Assembly (NCBI GenBank): GCA_021825585.1 | Contig: JAKAGT010000021.1 | Span: forward strand, 37,931 to 101,930 | Reading direction: 5' to 3' | From: Bacteroidota bacterium | Lineage (GTDB): Bacteria; Bacteroidota; Ignavibacteria; Kryptoniales; JAKASW01 | DNA length: 64,000 nt | Part shown: piece after piece, positions 17,326 to 26,750 of the stretch | Layout of the letters: each line of letters begins with the position of its first letter | Position numbering within the stretch: the first letter of the stretch is position 1 | Notes under the pieces: generated by a model | What the model saw: the letters and a program-made list of their open reading frames with translations, nothing else | Database searches by the model: none | What the model was told of the DNA's origin: nothing | Translations under genes and position numbers: made by a program

Positions 17326-18477
17326 TCACTTAGACGTCTTCTGCGGAGAATTTATCAACGCCTCGGCTTCCAAAAGCATCATGCCGCTCAGCTGCTGTGA
17401 TAGCGAGACCGGACCGGTCGGCGGTACTTCCCAATTACCGTTGAAGAGGCATACCCCGGGGTTCTGCGCGTAGTTCCAGAGTGATCCCGCGTTTTGTTCC
17501 AGGAAGCTTTCATACTTCATCCTCAGCGATGGGCTCAAGCTCGGATCAAGAGCAAGCTGCACCAGATACTGCACGTAAATCCCTTTGAATAAACCTCCGT
17601 CACCGGCACCACCATCCCTCAGAATTCCTGCAGTCGTGACAAAGATACTGTCCGCGACATTCGCCGTTCTGACTGCCTTATTCAAATACGTAGCATCGTG
17701 CGTGATTTGGAAAAGCCGGAGAGCCGCATAGAGGTAAGTACCGTAATTATATGGATACTGACCTGTTTGTACAGTCCCAAGCGTCCCCTGGATCTTCAGT
17801 CCGTCATTGATTATCCCGGTTGTCGAGTCAACAAGCGTTGCATTCAGCCAATCGAAAATTTTATTTGCCCAGACAAGATCGTCGTTGTTTCCGGTTTTCT
17901 CGTAGAGTTCACACGCAAGTATACAGGCAGGTGCGTTCGCGGGTACATCCTTGTAAATATGGCGGCTCTTTCTCTGAAACATTCCTCCTCCAAACGTACT
18001 GTCCCAAGCCGTTTGTATGTTGCCCCACAGGACCTGCACATCATTATAATAGCTGACATTCCCGGTGGCATTGTAAGCCCTGAACAGTGCAAGCGCTAGC
18101 CACTCCTCATCATCGTAATAATCATCGAAGAATCCGTTATTCCTGATTGTAATGCCCAACAGCAAGAGAGAAATTCTCTTTATGTATGTGGAGTCTCCGG
18201 TGCGCACATACCCATCGACTAAAACATCAAGAGCATGTGCCTGCCACCAATATTCCAAATTCGTTTGTCGCGTGGAGTTTGAGTAATAAACGGACTCGCT
18301 GGAATTCCAGAAATGTTTCATAAAAGCAGCCTGTGCTGAATCTGCCCGCTCGCTCCAAATTGGACTGGTACTTTGTGTGGTCGCATTGTTAGGGTTTGTC
18401 AGACCGTGACAGCCGGCAGCCGTTGCTGCCAGGAGAACAAAAAGAGTTGTATAACGCATCTTGCTTTTGACTTTCAT
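17326..18477 (-). CDS. GH76 endo-alpha-1,6-mannanase, lipoprotein
   Basis: 383 residues. A signal peptide ends in a lipobox (LAATAAGC, cysteine about residue 23), so the protein is lipidated. The GH76 (alpha/alpha)6-barrel is shown by YWWQAHALDVLVDGYVRTGD, the adjacent aspartates in FFDDYYDDEEWLALALFRAY (the catalytic pair of this family) and NAPACILACELYEKTGN. GH76 enzymes cut the alpha-1,6-mannan backbone. It is very similar to the next gene upstream (18552), a tandem duplicate, but lacks the sorting domain, so one copy is membrane-bound and the other secreted by T9SS. An internal ATG at codon 7 is an alternative start. Confidence 0.85.
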   Translation of the reverse strand: MKVKSKMRYTTLFVLLAATAAGCHGLTNPNNATTQSTSPIWSERADSAQAAFMKHFWNSSESVYYSNSTRQTNLEYWWQAHALDVLVDGYVRTGDSTYIKRISLLLLGITIRNNGFFDDYYDDEEWLALALFRAYNATGNVSYYNDVQVLWGNIQTAWDSTFGGGMFQRKSRHIYKDVPANAPACILACELYEKTGNNDDLVWANKIFDWLNATLVDSTTGIINDGLKIQGTLGTVQTGQYPYNYGTYLYAALRLFQITHDATYLNKAVRTANVADSIFVTTAGILRDGGAGDGGLFKGIYVQYLVQLALDPSLSPSLRMKYESFLEQNAGSLWNYAQNPGVCLFNGNWEVPPTGPVSLSQQLSGMMLLEAEALINSPQKTSK

Positions 18478-18551
18478 CGGAAAGCACTGAGTTTACAGCG
18501 GCCCTTTGCCCGCAGGCGCGGTGGTGAGGACAAAGAGGAGAAATCAGGCCG

Positions 18552-19967
18552 TTATTTCAAGAAGAGCATCTTCTTCGCTGAAACAAAGTCTCCGGCCCTC
18601 AAGACATAGAAATAGACGCCGCTTGCAAAACGGTCCGCGGTAAAGTCTACTCCATAATTCCCGGGAGACTGCCACGTATTAACAAGAGTGACAACAAGTT
18701 GACCGACAACATTAAACACTTCCAAAGTAACATAGCTTTCAGCCGGAAGCTGATAGTCGATCGCTGTACTTGGATTGAACGGATTAGGATAATTTTGAGT
18801 TAATGAGTAAAAACTTGGGCGGCTGACTGGGTTATCTGAAATGCCACTGAGTGTCTTGTTTATTAATGCCTCCCCTTCCAAAAGCATCACGCCGCTTAGT
18901 TCGACGGAGAGATATACAGTTCCATAAGGCGGTGTCTGCCAATCATGATTGAAAAGGGCTGTACCAGGCATCCGAGCTGAGTTCCAAAGAGACTTCGCAT
19001 TCTGCTCAAGCAGGTTCTCATATTGACTCCTCAACGTGAGGTCCAGGTCGGGATCAAGAACAAGCTGTGTCAGGTATCGGACGTAGATTCCATTGAACAA
19101 TCCTCCATCCCCTGTCCCATCATCCCGTATAATACCGTTTGGAGCAAACATGCTGTCTGCCACGTTTGCCGTCCTGGTTGCCTCGCTTAAGTACGTGCTG
19201 TCCTTCGTAATCCTGTAAAGCTCGAGGCAGGCGCCCATGTATGTACCATAATTGTAGGTATACTGCGCTGGATGAAGGGTCCCTGTGATACTTATCCCAT
19301 CATATACCATTCCGCTGACGGAATCTACCAGCGTTGCTTTCAGCCATGCATGGATCTTCTCCGCCCAGGAAAGAGCATTGGTGTCTCCAAACTCTTCATA
19401 AAGCCTGCATGCGAGAATGCACGCCGGAGCATTTGCGGCAACATCTTTGAAAGTCCTGGGACTTCTTTGCCAATAAATCCCTCCGCCGAGGCTGTCGTCC
19501 CAACTTGTTTTTATGGTATTCCATAGCGCATAAACGACATTCTTGTAACTAATGTTGCCGGTAATTCCATACGCTCTCAACAATGCAAGCGACATCCATC
19601 CCATGTCATCGTTGAAACCATCAGTGAATCCATTATTCTTGAGAGTAATGCCTCTGTAGAGTAGAGAAATCTTGTTTATGTAGCTGGAATCTGCGGTTCG
19701 CATAAAACCGTCAACCAGAACATCTATTGCATGTGCCTGCCACCAGTAATTAAAACCGCCCTGCTTCGCTGAATTTGAATAGAATAAATCCTGGCCGGGA
19801 TTCCAGAAATATTCTTCCAGAGCGGCCTGTGCCGAATCCGCGCGTCCCGACCAGATTGAATTGTTACTGCACGTGTTGGCTTTAGCGGATGGGGCCAAAC
19901 CCGCACAAGAAGTTCCCACAATAACCGAAAAAATTATTGCAAGTTCGCCAAATATTCTCTGGTGCAC
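18552..19967 (-). CDS. GH76 endo-alpha-1,6-mannanase with T9SS sorting domain
   Basis: 471 residues: signal peptide, GH76 catalytic domain (about 40-370; YWWQAHAIDVLVDGFMRTAD, FTDGFNDDMGWMSLALLRAY with the double aspartate, NAPACILACRLYEEFGD), then a C-terminal type A sorting domain (about 385-471) with LTQNYPNPFNPSTAIDYQLP, VFNVVGQLVVTLVN, FASGVYFYVLRAGDFVSAKK. It would be exported by T9SS and attached at or released from the cell surface to open long alpha-mannan chains. It is a tandem paralogue of 17326, 74 bp apart, and lies directly after the GH26 gene. Confidence 0.9.
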   Translation of the reverse strand: MHQRIFGELAIIFSVIVGTSCAGLAPSAKANTCSNNSIWSGRADSAQAALEEYFWNPGQDLFYSNSAKQGGFNYWWQAHAIDVLVDGFMRTADSSYINKISLLYRGITLKNNGFTDGFNDDMGWMSLALLRAYGITGNISYKNVVYALWNTIKTSWDDSLGGGIYWQRSPRTFKDVAANAPACILACRLYEEFGDTNALSWAEKIHAWLKATLVDSVSGMVYDGISITGTLHPAQYTYNYGTYMGACLELYRITKDSTYLSEATRTANVADSMFAPNGIIRDDGTGDGGLFNGIYVRYLTQLVLDPDLDLTLRSQYENLLEQNAKSLWNSARMPGTALFNHDWQTPPYGTVYLSVELSGVMLLEGEALINKTLSGISDNPVSRPSFYSLTQNYPNPFNPSTAIDYQLPAESYVTLEVFNVVGQLVVTLVNTWQSPGNYGVDFTADRFASGVYFYVLRAGDFVSAKKMLFLK

Positions 19968-19987
19968 CTTCTACCTCCTAAACTTGA

Positions 19988-21001
19988 TCAATGTTTCAAG
20001 TCTCTCAGTGTATCGGGTCTTTCTTTCTTAAGTTCTGGAGTCTTCCATCCGGGCATTTGACGCAAGGTTATTACATTTGGAGAGTCATAAATGGTTTGTA
20101 TTTGTGAAGGCGTATTACTGCTGAATACGTCAGTCGCCCATCCCATGAAATACGTCCACCTTGGTTCCTGCTTTAGAATGGCGGGAGTTGGTAGTTTAGC
20201 ACATTCACCAATAGCCATCGGTTTGTCCCCCGCAATTGTCAGCAGCGAATCATACCAGGTCTTGTCGTATCCGTTACCATATACGTCGAAGCATAAGACA
20301 TCCCAGTAACTTCCACCGGGATTATACGCTGCGAAATTCCAGTTCAAGTCCTGCACATCCCATTCCCAGATCAGGTTAGTTAGCCCCTTAGTCTTCACAA
20401 GATAGTCATGTGTAATCTGGTACAGTCTTGCGGTTCCATCAGGTCCCGATCTTCCTCCCCACCAAAACCTCCCCTGATTCATCTCATGCAGCGGGCGAAA
20501 GAGAACCTCAACTCCGTTTTCCTTCAAGTATTGGAGATATGGCACAATTCCATCTAATTCTTTCTTCCAGTTGTTGTTTAGCGTGGTACCATCAGTTATC
20601 AGTGAATCCCATTGAGCATTAGACAGGTGACTTAACACTCCACAACTCCCTCTCCATGAACATGGTTCTCCACAAGTCGGGGGACATGCATGGAACATCA
20701 AGTGTACCAATGCTCCTTTGTCCCATTCCTTCTTAGCCTCATGGATCATCGTCCATCGATCGGCTATGTTGTCTGCTTCATACAGGAAATCGCCGCTCCA
20801 GAGAGCCGGATATTTCCCCGTAATGGCATAAATTGAATCCGTCGATTTAGTAGGATCAGAGTTTGGCTCGGCGTTGTGCTCTCCGGCCACAGTTTCATGT
20901 CCCGATATACTCTTAAGGAAATTGAGGACCTGAGAAGTCTGCGAGAACGCACTCGCTGCAGTAGATACTGTCAGGATACAGGCAAGTATGAATCTATTCA
21001 T
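19988..21001 (-). CDS. GH26 beta-mannanase-type enzyme
   Basis: 337 residues with a signal peptide cleaved near AFSQ. GH26 features are ISGHETVAGEHN near the N-terminus, GDFLYEADN, the acid/base glutamate in FRPLHEMNQGRFWWG and the nucleophile glutamate in MAIGECAKLP. Most GH26 enzymes cut beta-1,4-mannan; a minority act on other beta-glycans. The locus is otherwise built for alpha-mannan, so the target may be a mixed plant/fungal diet or a distinct polymer. It is 21 bp after the GH92 gene and 20 bp before the T9SS GH76. No lipobox or sorting domain is present. Confidence 0.85.
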   Translation of the reverse strand: MNRFILACILTVSTAASAFSQTSQVLNFLKSISGHETVAGEHNAEPNSDPTKSTDSIYAITGKYPALWSGDFLYEADNIADRWTMIHEAKKEWDKGALVHLMFHACPPTCGEPCSWRGSCGVLSHLSNAQWDSLITDGTTLNNNWKKELDGIVPYLQYLKENGVEVLFRPLHEMNQGRFWWGGRSGPDGTARLYQITHDYLVKTKGLTNLIWEWDVQDLNWNFAAYNPGGSYWDVLCFDVYGNGYDKTWYDSLLTIAGDKPMAIGECAKLPTPAILKQEPRWTYFMGWATDVFSSNTPSQIQTIYDSPNVITLRQMPGWKTPELKKERPDTLRDLKH

Positions 21002-21022
21002 AACTTACTCTAGTGCCATATG

Positions 21023-23296
21023 TCAATGAACGATGCTATGGTCCGGAGCCATTACAAATAACCCCGGGTCGTTGACTCCCCAATGCTTGTTCGGCTTGGT
21101 GGACACGTTGAACTCGATGACGCCGCCATGAGCTAACTCCGACTGTGTAAGGTATGCGTGATCGTAATTCTTTCCGTTAAGCCGCGCCGACTGAATGTAC
21201 TTATTCGCGTCCGATGCGCCGTTGGCAATGACGGTAAACTTCCTTCCGTTTCCTAAGTCTATCGTTACCTTTGTGAACAGCGGGCTTCCGATAGCATACA
21301 CATTTTGGCCCGGCGTTACCGGGTAGAATCCCATAGCGCTGAAGACATACCACGCGGACATTTGACCACAGTCGTCGTTTCCACAGAGACCGTCGAGGCT
21401 GTCTGTATAGAACCTGGTCATTATCTCCCTGACGATGTTCTGAGTTTTCCACGGCATTCCGGCGTAATCATACAAGTATCCGACATGATGGCTCTGCTCA
21501 TCGCCTTGCGCGTCCTGCCCGATCATGCCCGATATGTCAGGAACAACTTTTCCCGCAAGCTGTGTCGGGGCACTGAACAACGAATCGAGTTTATTGGCAA
21601 ACTCCTTTTTTCCTCCGAATAGTCTGATAAGCCCGCCTATATCCTGAGGCACGAAGAAAGTATATTGCCACGCGTTTGCCTCAGTGTATTGCCTGTCCAC
21701 CGCGAACGGATCGAACGGCGTAATCCATTTACCATCTGCCAGTTTCCCGCGCACGAATCCCGTGCTCGTGTCGAACACGTTCCTATAGAACAGCGACCGC
21801 TTGTTGAACTCCCTGTATTCGTCCATGTGCCCCAGCTTCTTCGCAAACTGTGCGATGCACCAATCGTCGTACGCATATTCCATTGTTCGCGATACAGACG
21901 CATCTCCTTTGTCGGCAGGAATGTACCCGTAAGTATTGTAGTACTTCAGTCCCTGCCAGTTGAGGTCGGCGCTGTGTATCATTGCGGCGAAAGCAGTGTC
22001 GATATTGAAATCTCTCAGTCCTTTCATATACGCATCGAAAATCACAGGGACAGACGGGATGCCTATCATACAAAACGTCTCGTTTCCGGCAAGCGGCCAG
22101 ATCGGGAGGAACCCCTGTTGCTTGTATTCGTGGAGCAGGGAGTTCACAAAATCTTCGTCGCGTTTCGGTTGGATAAGTGTCATTAGCGGGAACTCGGCAC
22201 GAAACACGTCCCACAAAGAGAAGACCGTGTAGTTAGTGAATCCTTTGGCAACGTGAATCTTGTGATCCATGCCGTAGTACTTCCCGTCGACGTCTTCGAA
22301 CAGGTTCGGAGCAATCATCGTGTGGTACAACGCCGTGTAGAACGTCACCTTGTCCGCGTGCGTGCCTCCCTGAACCTGTATAACACCTAAAGCTTTGTTC
22401 CACGCCCTGTGGGCCGCTTCACGATACTTATTAAAATTGAAATCGGGCATTTCAGCCGCAAGATTTTTCTTTGCCCCGTCGAGACTGACCGCGGAGATTC
22501 CAACCCTCGCCAGTATTGCTTCGCCTTTGGAAGTCTGGAAAGTCACATACGCCTTCACGCTGTCGCCTTCGGCCGTGCGGCTTCCGGGCGTAATCATGTC
22601 TCCCAGGGCTGTGCCGAATTTCCAGAACGGCCTTGAGAACTCCGCGACGAAATAGACATACCTGTCTTTCGCCCAGCCCGTCGAGTGCCGCATTCCCTCG
22701 ATCCACCTGTTGCCGATGATCTTAATCCAGCCGCCGATGCATTTGTTGCTTATTCCGTGCTGAAGGTCGATTATCACGTTGGAACTGTCAGATGCGGGAT
22801 AAACGTACTTGTGCATCCCGCAGCGGTCAGTGGCCGTCAGGTCCACCTTTATGTCATACCGCTGGAGGAGAACACTATAGAATCCAGGCGATGCCTTCTC
22901 CGTCGAATGGCTGAACGGCGAACGATACCCCTCGTAAGGATCTTCGCTCGTGCCGGGTATGACATGCACCTTTCCCACCGTCGGCATGAAAAGAATGTCG
23001 CCGTAGTCTCCGACACCGGTGCCGCTGAGGTGTGTATGGCTAAACCCTATGATCGTCCTGGATGAATAATTGTATCCGGAGCACCAGTCCCATCCGGCTG
23101 TACGTTCGTCCGGACTGAGCTGCACCATACCAAAAGGCATTGTCGGGCCTGGGAATACGTGTCCGTGTTTGGCAGTGCCGATCATAGGATTAACGTACCG
23201 GGTGAAGTTAACTGTTTGCGCCTTTGAGGTCAGATTCAACGTAGCCAACAAAATAGAGATGATAACCAAGGTGTGATTACTTTGTCGAGTGGGCAT
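21023..23296 (-). CDS. GH92 exo-alpha-mannosidase (1)
   Basis: 757 residues from the ATG at 23296, which has AGGAAG before it; the upstream in-frame ATG (23341) has none. A signal peptide ends near SKAQ. GH92 motifs are RYVNPMIGTAKHGHVFPGPT, FGMVQLSPDE, FSHTHLSGTGVGDYGD and the catalytic-region GNDDCGQMSAWYVFSAMGFYPVTPG. GH92 enzymes are calcium-dependent and mostly release alpha-1,2 or alpha-1,3 mannose from high-mannose glycans and yeast mannan. The catalytic motif is the classical Bacteroides form, unlike the two other GH92 proteins in this window (GNDDLGEMSSWY). Confidence 0.92.
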   Translation of the reverse strand: MPTRQSNHTLVIISILLATLNLTSKAQTVNFTRYVNPMIGTAKHGHVFPGPTMPFGMVQLSPDERTAGWDWCSGYNYSSRTIIGFSHTHLSGTGVGDYGDILFMPTVGKVHVIPGTSEDPYEGYRSPFSHSTEKASPGFYSVLLQRYDIKVDLTATDRCGMHKYVYPASDSSNVIIDLQHGISNKCIGGWIKIIGNRWIEGMRHSTGWAKDRYVYFVAEFSRPFWKFGTALGDMITPGSRTAEGDSVKAYVTFQTSKGEAILARVGISAVSLDGAKKNLAAEMPDFNFNKYREAAHRAWNKALGVIQVQGGTHADKVTFYTALYHTMIAPNLFEDVDGKYYGMDHKIHVAKGFTNYTVFSLWDVFRAEFPLMTLIQPKRDEDFVNSLLHEYKQQGFLPIWPLAGNETFCMIGIPSVPVIFDAYMKGLRDFNIDTAFAAMIHSADLNWQGLKYYNTYGYIPADKGDASVSRTMEYAYDDWCIAQFAKKLGHMDEYREFNKRSLFYRNVFDTSTGFVRGKLADGKWITPFDPFAVDRQYTEANAWQYTFFVPQDIGGLIRLFGGKKEFANKLDSLFSAPTQLAGKVVPDISGMIGQDAQGDEQSHHVGYLYDYAGMPWKTQNIVREIMTRFYTDSLDGLCGNDDCGQMSAWYVFSAMGFYPVTPGQNVYAIGSPLFTKVTIDLGNGRKFTVIANGASDANKYIQSARLNGKNYDHAYLTQSELAHGGVIEFNVSTKPNKHWGVNDPGLFVMAPDHSIVH

Positions 23297-23359
23297 CAAT
23301 TTCTTCCTGCTGATTAAAGGAGAACAGCTATTACTCTTCATTTATTTTTCTTATGGATC

Positions 23360-23389
23360 TGGTGCTGAAGTCAGTCACCTTCAGCACCA
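23360..23389 (-). terminator. Strong hairpin after the beta-helix gene
   Basis: TGGTGCTGAAG (23360-23370) and CTTCAGCACCA (23379-23389) form a perfect 11-bp stem with an 8-base loop, 28 bp beyond the beta-helix stop codon. There is no T-run on the minus strand, so it may act as an RNA-stabilising or processing structure rather than a full terminator. An analogous hairpin follows the paralogue (53867-53903). Confidence 0.5.
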
Positions 23390-23417
23390 TTTCCAAAGAG
23401 TGAGGCGACAAATGTCG

Positions 23418-25148
23418 TTATTTCAGCAAAAGCATCTTGCGTGTCATGACATTCGATCCCTGTTGGAGCGTATAGAAATAAACGCCGCTGGCAAATCTAT
23501 CCATGTTCACATTATACAGATATGTTCCCGCTGGCCTGTAACCCTGGGCGACAACATCTACAACCTGCCCGAGCACGTTGTAAATCTTGAGACTCATTAC
23601 ACCAGATTGTGTCAGGCTAAATTTGATATCGGTTGAAGGATTGAACGGATTAGGGTAATTCTGACTCAGGTCGAACTTCGTCGGAACCTGCGGCTCCGTC
23701 GATCTGACAGCATTCACCTGGCCTTCCTCCCACAGCTTTAGTTGTGCCGGGAACCAGTTGAGATCGCCTAACGCAAATTTGTTTGTGCCTGCTGATTGCA
23801 AAGTCGCGCTTGAGTACGCCAGATTCTCCGGCACCGGATAGCCCTGAGAACTTGCCCAGTTCTGCGGAACCGATGCGAATATGTTCAATGGATCGGTCGG
23901 AAACTGGCTCCAGCGATATCCCTGGCCAGACCCTGTCACCCAGAGCGTATCGACATACTTGACCAGGCTGTCGAGTCCAGGCGTCACCAGGGATGGAGAA
24001 AATCCCGGATCCACACTGTCGTTGTTGGATTCAACGAAACCCGGCCATCTGGTATGGTCGGCAAACATGGACGTTGTTAGTTTGTTCATCCAAACAGGGG
24101 CTGTAATTAAGCCCGGATCATGAGCGGTGTCGCTGACTGCGGTCCAGTAATCATAGAGAGCCTTGGGCCAGAAATATGCATTGTTCTCAACAACGACGTT
24201 TCTGTCGGCTTCCGTGAAGTTGAATGGAGAAGCTTTCAGCGTAGTGAGTGTATCTAGGGTGATTATTGACGGTCCCATACCGTTGTTGAACACAAGAGTC
24301 CTTATCAAAGTCGAGTCCTGACCATGGGCTTCACAGCCATAGAAAATGTTATTCTTGATAACAGCATTAGTCAGCTGTGGTGCAAGAACAACACCTTCAA
24401 GATCAAGGAACATGGTGTTGTGGTCGAAGGAAAAATATTTCGTGTATCCACCTGTGCCGATGACAGAACGTGTCGTGCAGAAGAAAGTATTGTTGACATA
24501 CTCCACAGTGTCCTCGGGAATTCCACCGTTATTCCAAAGGTTATCAGGTTGACGCCAGGTGTCACTTATGAGATTTCTGTATTCGCAATTTGTTGCAAAG
24601 AAGTTACTGTAACTCCCGCCAAAATAGAACACGACAGCGCCGGTTGTCCCAAAATTGTCAAAGACACAATGGTCCACGCGTACCGTTATGCTATCCCCTA
24701 ACGTGGAAACCACGTTCCCGGTTAGTGATATTCCGTCGGTTCGCGTACCTAAGAAGTACAGATTTTTGAAAGTGACGTTACCGCTCCTCGGGATACAAAA
24801 AGACCCTGGTGTCGAGTTATCGGGGTTAATGAAAGGTTCAATCACCGGTGGATGCCCGGTGACCGGGTTCGTCTTTCCAATAATGGTCAAATTGTAGTTA
24901 GTATATATCGGGGCGGTGAAGAAATACGTCGAATCCGAGGAACCGGTTTGCTGTAATACGTATACTCGGTTAGGATCATTTCGTTGGCCTGTCGCTGTTG
25001 TATCACCCATTATCATATTATTAATGTTTCCTGGCGGCATGGCCGAAACGACAAGTGTGTCAGACGCCGTTTGCGCAGACGACCGATATGGCGCAGTAAA
25101 CAGCGCCGCTCCCACGATTAAGATCATCGCCGTAATTGTCGCTTTCAT
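23418..25148 (-). CDS. T9SS-secreted parallel beta-helix protein, copy A
   Basis: 576 residues. A signal peptide (about 1-25) is followed by a motif shared with its paralogue, IMGDTTATGQRNDPNRVYVL, then asparagine-rich repeats typical of a right-handed beta-helix (VTFKNLYFLGTRTD, VRVDHCVFDNFGTTG, AVIKNNIFYGCEAHG, VVVENNAYFWP). A second shared block is LQSAGTNKFALGDLNWFPAQL, and the last 85 residues are a type A sorting domain (NYPNPFNPSTDIKF, FASGVYFYTL). I do not recognise the family. No polysaccharide-lyase active site is visible. Its position after a TonB receptor, twice in this window, suggests surface glycan binding. Confidence 0.8.
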   Translation of the reverse strand: MKATITAMILIVGAALFTAPYRSSAQTASDTLVVSAMPPGNINNMIMGDTTATGQRNDPNRVYVLQQTGSSDSTYFFTAPIYTNYNLTIIGKTNPVTGHPPVIEPFINPDNSTPGSFCIPRSGNVTFKNLYFLGTRTDGISLTGNVVSTLGDSITVRVDHCVFDNFGTTGAVVFYFGGSYSNFFATNCEYRNLISDTWRQPDNLWNNGGIPEDTVEYVNNTFFCTTRSVIGTGGYTKYFSFDHNTMFLDLEGVVLAPQLTNAVIKNNIFYGCEAHGQDSTLIRTLVFNNGMGPSIITLDTLTTLKASPFNFTEADRNVVVENNAYFWPKALYDYWTAVSDTAHDPGLITAPVWMNKLTTSMFADHTRWPGFVESNNDSVDPGFSPSLVTPGLDSLVKYVDTLWVTGSGQGYRWSQFPTDPLNIFASVPQNWASSQGYPVPENLAYSSATLQSAGTNKFALGDLNWFPAQLKLWEEGQVNAVRSTEPQVPTKFDLSQNYPNPFNPSTDIKFSLTQSGVMSLKIYNVLGQVVDVVAQGYRPAGTYLYNVNMDRFASGVYFYTLQQGSNVMTRKMLLLK

Positions 25149-25262
25149 GATGTTTCTCCTTTTGGTTGAAGTTTAGGTTATACAGAACTCACACGACCAA
25201 GATATGTGGTACCCCTGTCTCCGGTCTTATCCGTAACGAACTTATTACAAAACAATCGCAGG

Positions 25263-26708
25263 TTATGATAACAGGTAGGGCCTCTCCCCATAAATCTTTA
25301 TTACCAACTCCCCAAACAATGTGTTTGCCCATGCAAACCATGACCTGGTGAATTTTGCCGGGACATTCTCATCAAACGATTCATGCATAAAGCCGGTGTC
25401 TGCACTCGACTTGACCAGCGTATCAAGACAACGTCTGATCTCGTTGTCATCCTCGCTAGTAATAGCCTGCATCATGAGGCTTATGGGCCAGATTTTGTTC
25501 AATCCTGTATGCTCGCTGCCTATACCTTTGCCTGCCTTTCCTTTGAAAAAGTAGGGGTCGCTTCCACTGAATAGGAACTTCCTCGTATTCTGGTAAACCT
25601 GATCGTCCACCGGGACGCACCCCAGGTACGGCAGTGAGAGCAAAGACGGCACATTTGCATCATCCATGAAAAGCTGGTTGCCGAAGCCGTCAACTTCGTA
25701 AGGGTACATCCGGCCGAATGTAAGGTGATTCACCACGGCATACTGTTGAATGGCTTCATATACTTCGTCTGCCAGAGATTTGCATTCGCCGGCAAATTGT
25801 CTGTCGCCAATGACGGCATCAAACATCTCAGAAAGCTGCCGCAGTGAAGCGACAGCGAAGTAGTTTGAAGGCACAAGAAACGGGAAGATGGTTGCATCAT
25901 CAGATGGGCGAAATATCGACACGATCATGCCGACAGGTCTTATCGGGTTTCCGTATCCGCCCAAGGGAACGGTATCGCTTGGGGTGGAGGTCACTCTTTG
26001 AAATTTGTAAGGTCCGCGGCCGTGCTTTCTCTGCTGCTCCCTGAAAGTACTCACGGTCAGCTTCATTGCCTTCTGCCATTCGGCGCCAAAGCATGACACA
26101 TCCTCTGTAGTTTTCCAGTAACCGTACGACAATCTTATCGGGTAACATAGAGAGTCCAATTCCCATTTCCTCTCATGAACACCCGGCTTCATCTCGGTAA
26201 GATCTTTATCCCAGGGGCTTCCGGTCGGACCGAAGTTGAACGCATTTGCGTATGGATCCAACAGTATGCATTTAACCTGTCGATTGATGACACCACCAAG
26301 AAGCATTTTGAGCTTCGGGTCTTCTTTCGTAAGAGGCAAATAAGGCCAGACCTGGGCACTAGAATCACGGAGCCACATCGCATCTATGTCGCCGGTTATG
26401 ACAAATGTATCTGGCTTACCGTCAATCATACGAAAATGGACTGTCGTATCGAGAGTATTTGGGTAACAGTTCCCAAAGATCCACGCGAGTTCCTCATTTG
26501 CAATTCCGCGCTTCACCTTCTGTATCTCTTCGTCAACGGCTTCGCTGATGAATTTCCTCTTCGAAATCGGCGGCCTCATGCTCCTGAATTCTTCGGTCTT
26601 GCGATCCAATATTAAGCCGACGCTATTTCGAAAGGTACCTTTTTGCAGGAGTGAGTACCCAGCCACCGCGAGTCCGCCCTTTTTGAGAAACTCTCTTCTA
26701 GATGTCAT
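25263..26708 (-). CDS. GH125 exo-alpha-1,6-mannosidase, Tat-exported
   Basis: 481 residues beginning with a twin-arginine signal (SRREFLKKGG). GH125 is supported by NCYPNTLDTTVHF, GDIDAMWLRDSSAQVWPYLP, DPYANAFNFGP, SYGYWKTTED and GIGSEHTGLNKIWPISLMMQ. The family releases alpha-1,6-linked mannose from the non-reducing end and normally partners with GH76 and GH92 in mannan loci. Export by Tat places the enzyme, folded, in the periplasm. It lies between the TonB receptor and the beta-helix gene, the same slot that holds a GH76 gene in locus 1. Confidence 0.92.
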   Translation of the reverse strand: MTSRREFLKKGGLAVAGYSLLQKGTFRNSVGLILDRKTEEFRSMRPPISKRKFISEAVDEEIQKVKRGIANEELAWIFGNCYPNTLDTTVHFRMIDGKPDTFVITGDIDAMWLRDSSAQVWPYLPLTKEDPKLKMLLGGVINRQVKCILLDPYANAFNFGPTGSPWDKDLTEMKPGVHERKWELDSLCYPIRLSYGYWKTTEDVSCFGAEWQKAMKLTVSTFREQQRKHGRGPYKFQRVTSTPSDTVPLGGYGNPIRPVGMIVSIFRPSDDATIFPFLVPSNYFAVASLRQLSEMFDAVIGDRQFAGECKSLADEVYEAIQQYAVVNHLTFGRMYPYEVDGFGNQLFMDDANVPSLLSLPYLGCVPVDDQVYQNTRKFLFSGSDPYFFKGKAGKGIGSEHTGLNKIWPISLMMQAITSEDDNEIRRCLDTLVKSSADTGFMHESFDENVPAKFTRSWFAWANTLFGELVIKIYGERPYLLS

Positions 26709-26750
26709 CGGTTTGGTCTCATTTGTTTGTCTGAGAAATTATGCTTCTTG

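Noticed and set aside
18478..18551. Possible terminator between the two tandem GH76 genes
   Set aside because: No stable stem with T-run is seen; the genes are probably cotranscribed.
23418..25148. Beta-helix protein considered as a pectate or alginate lyase
   Set aside because: No lyase catalytic residues or calcium-site motif could be recognised, and the neighbours are all alpha-mannan enzymes.
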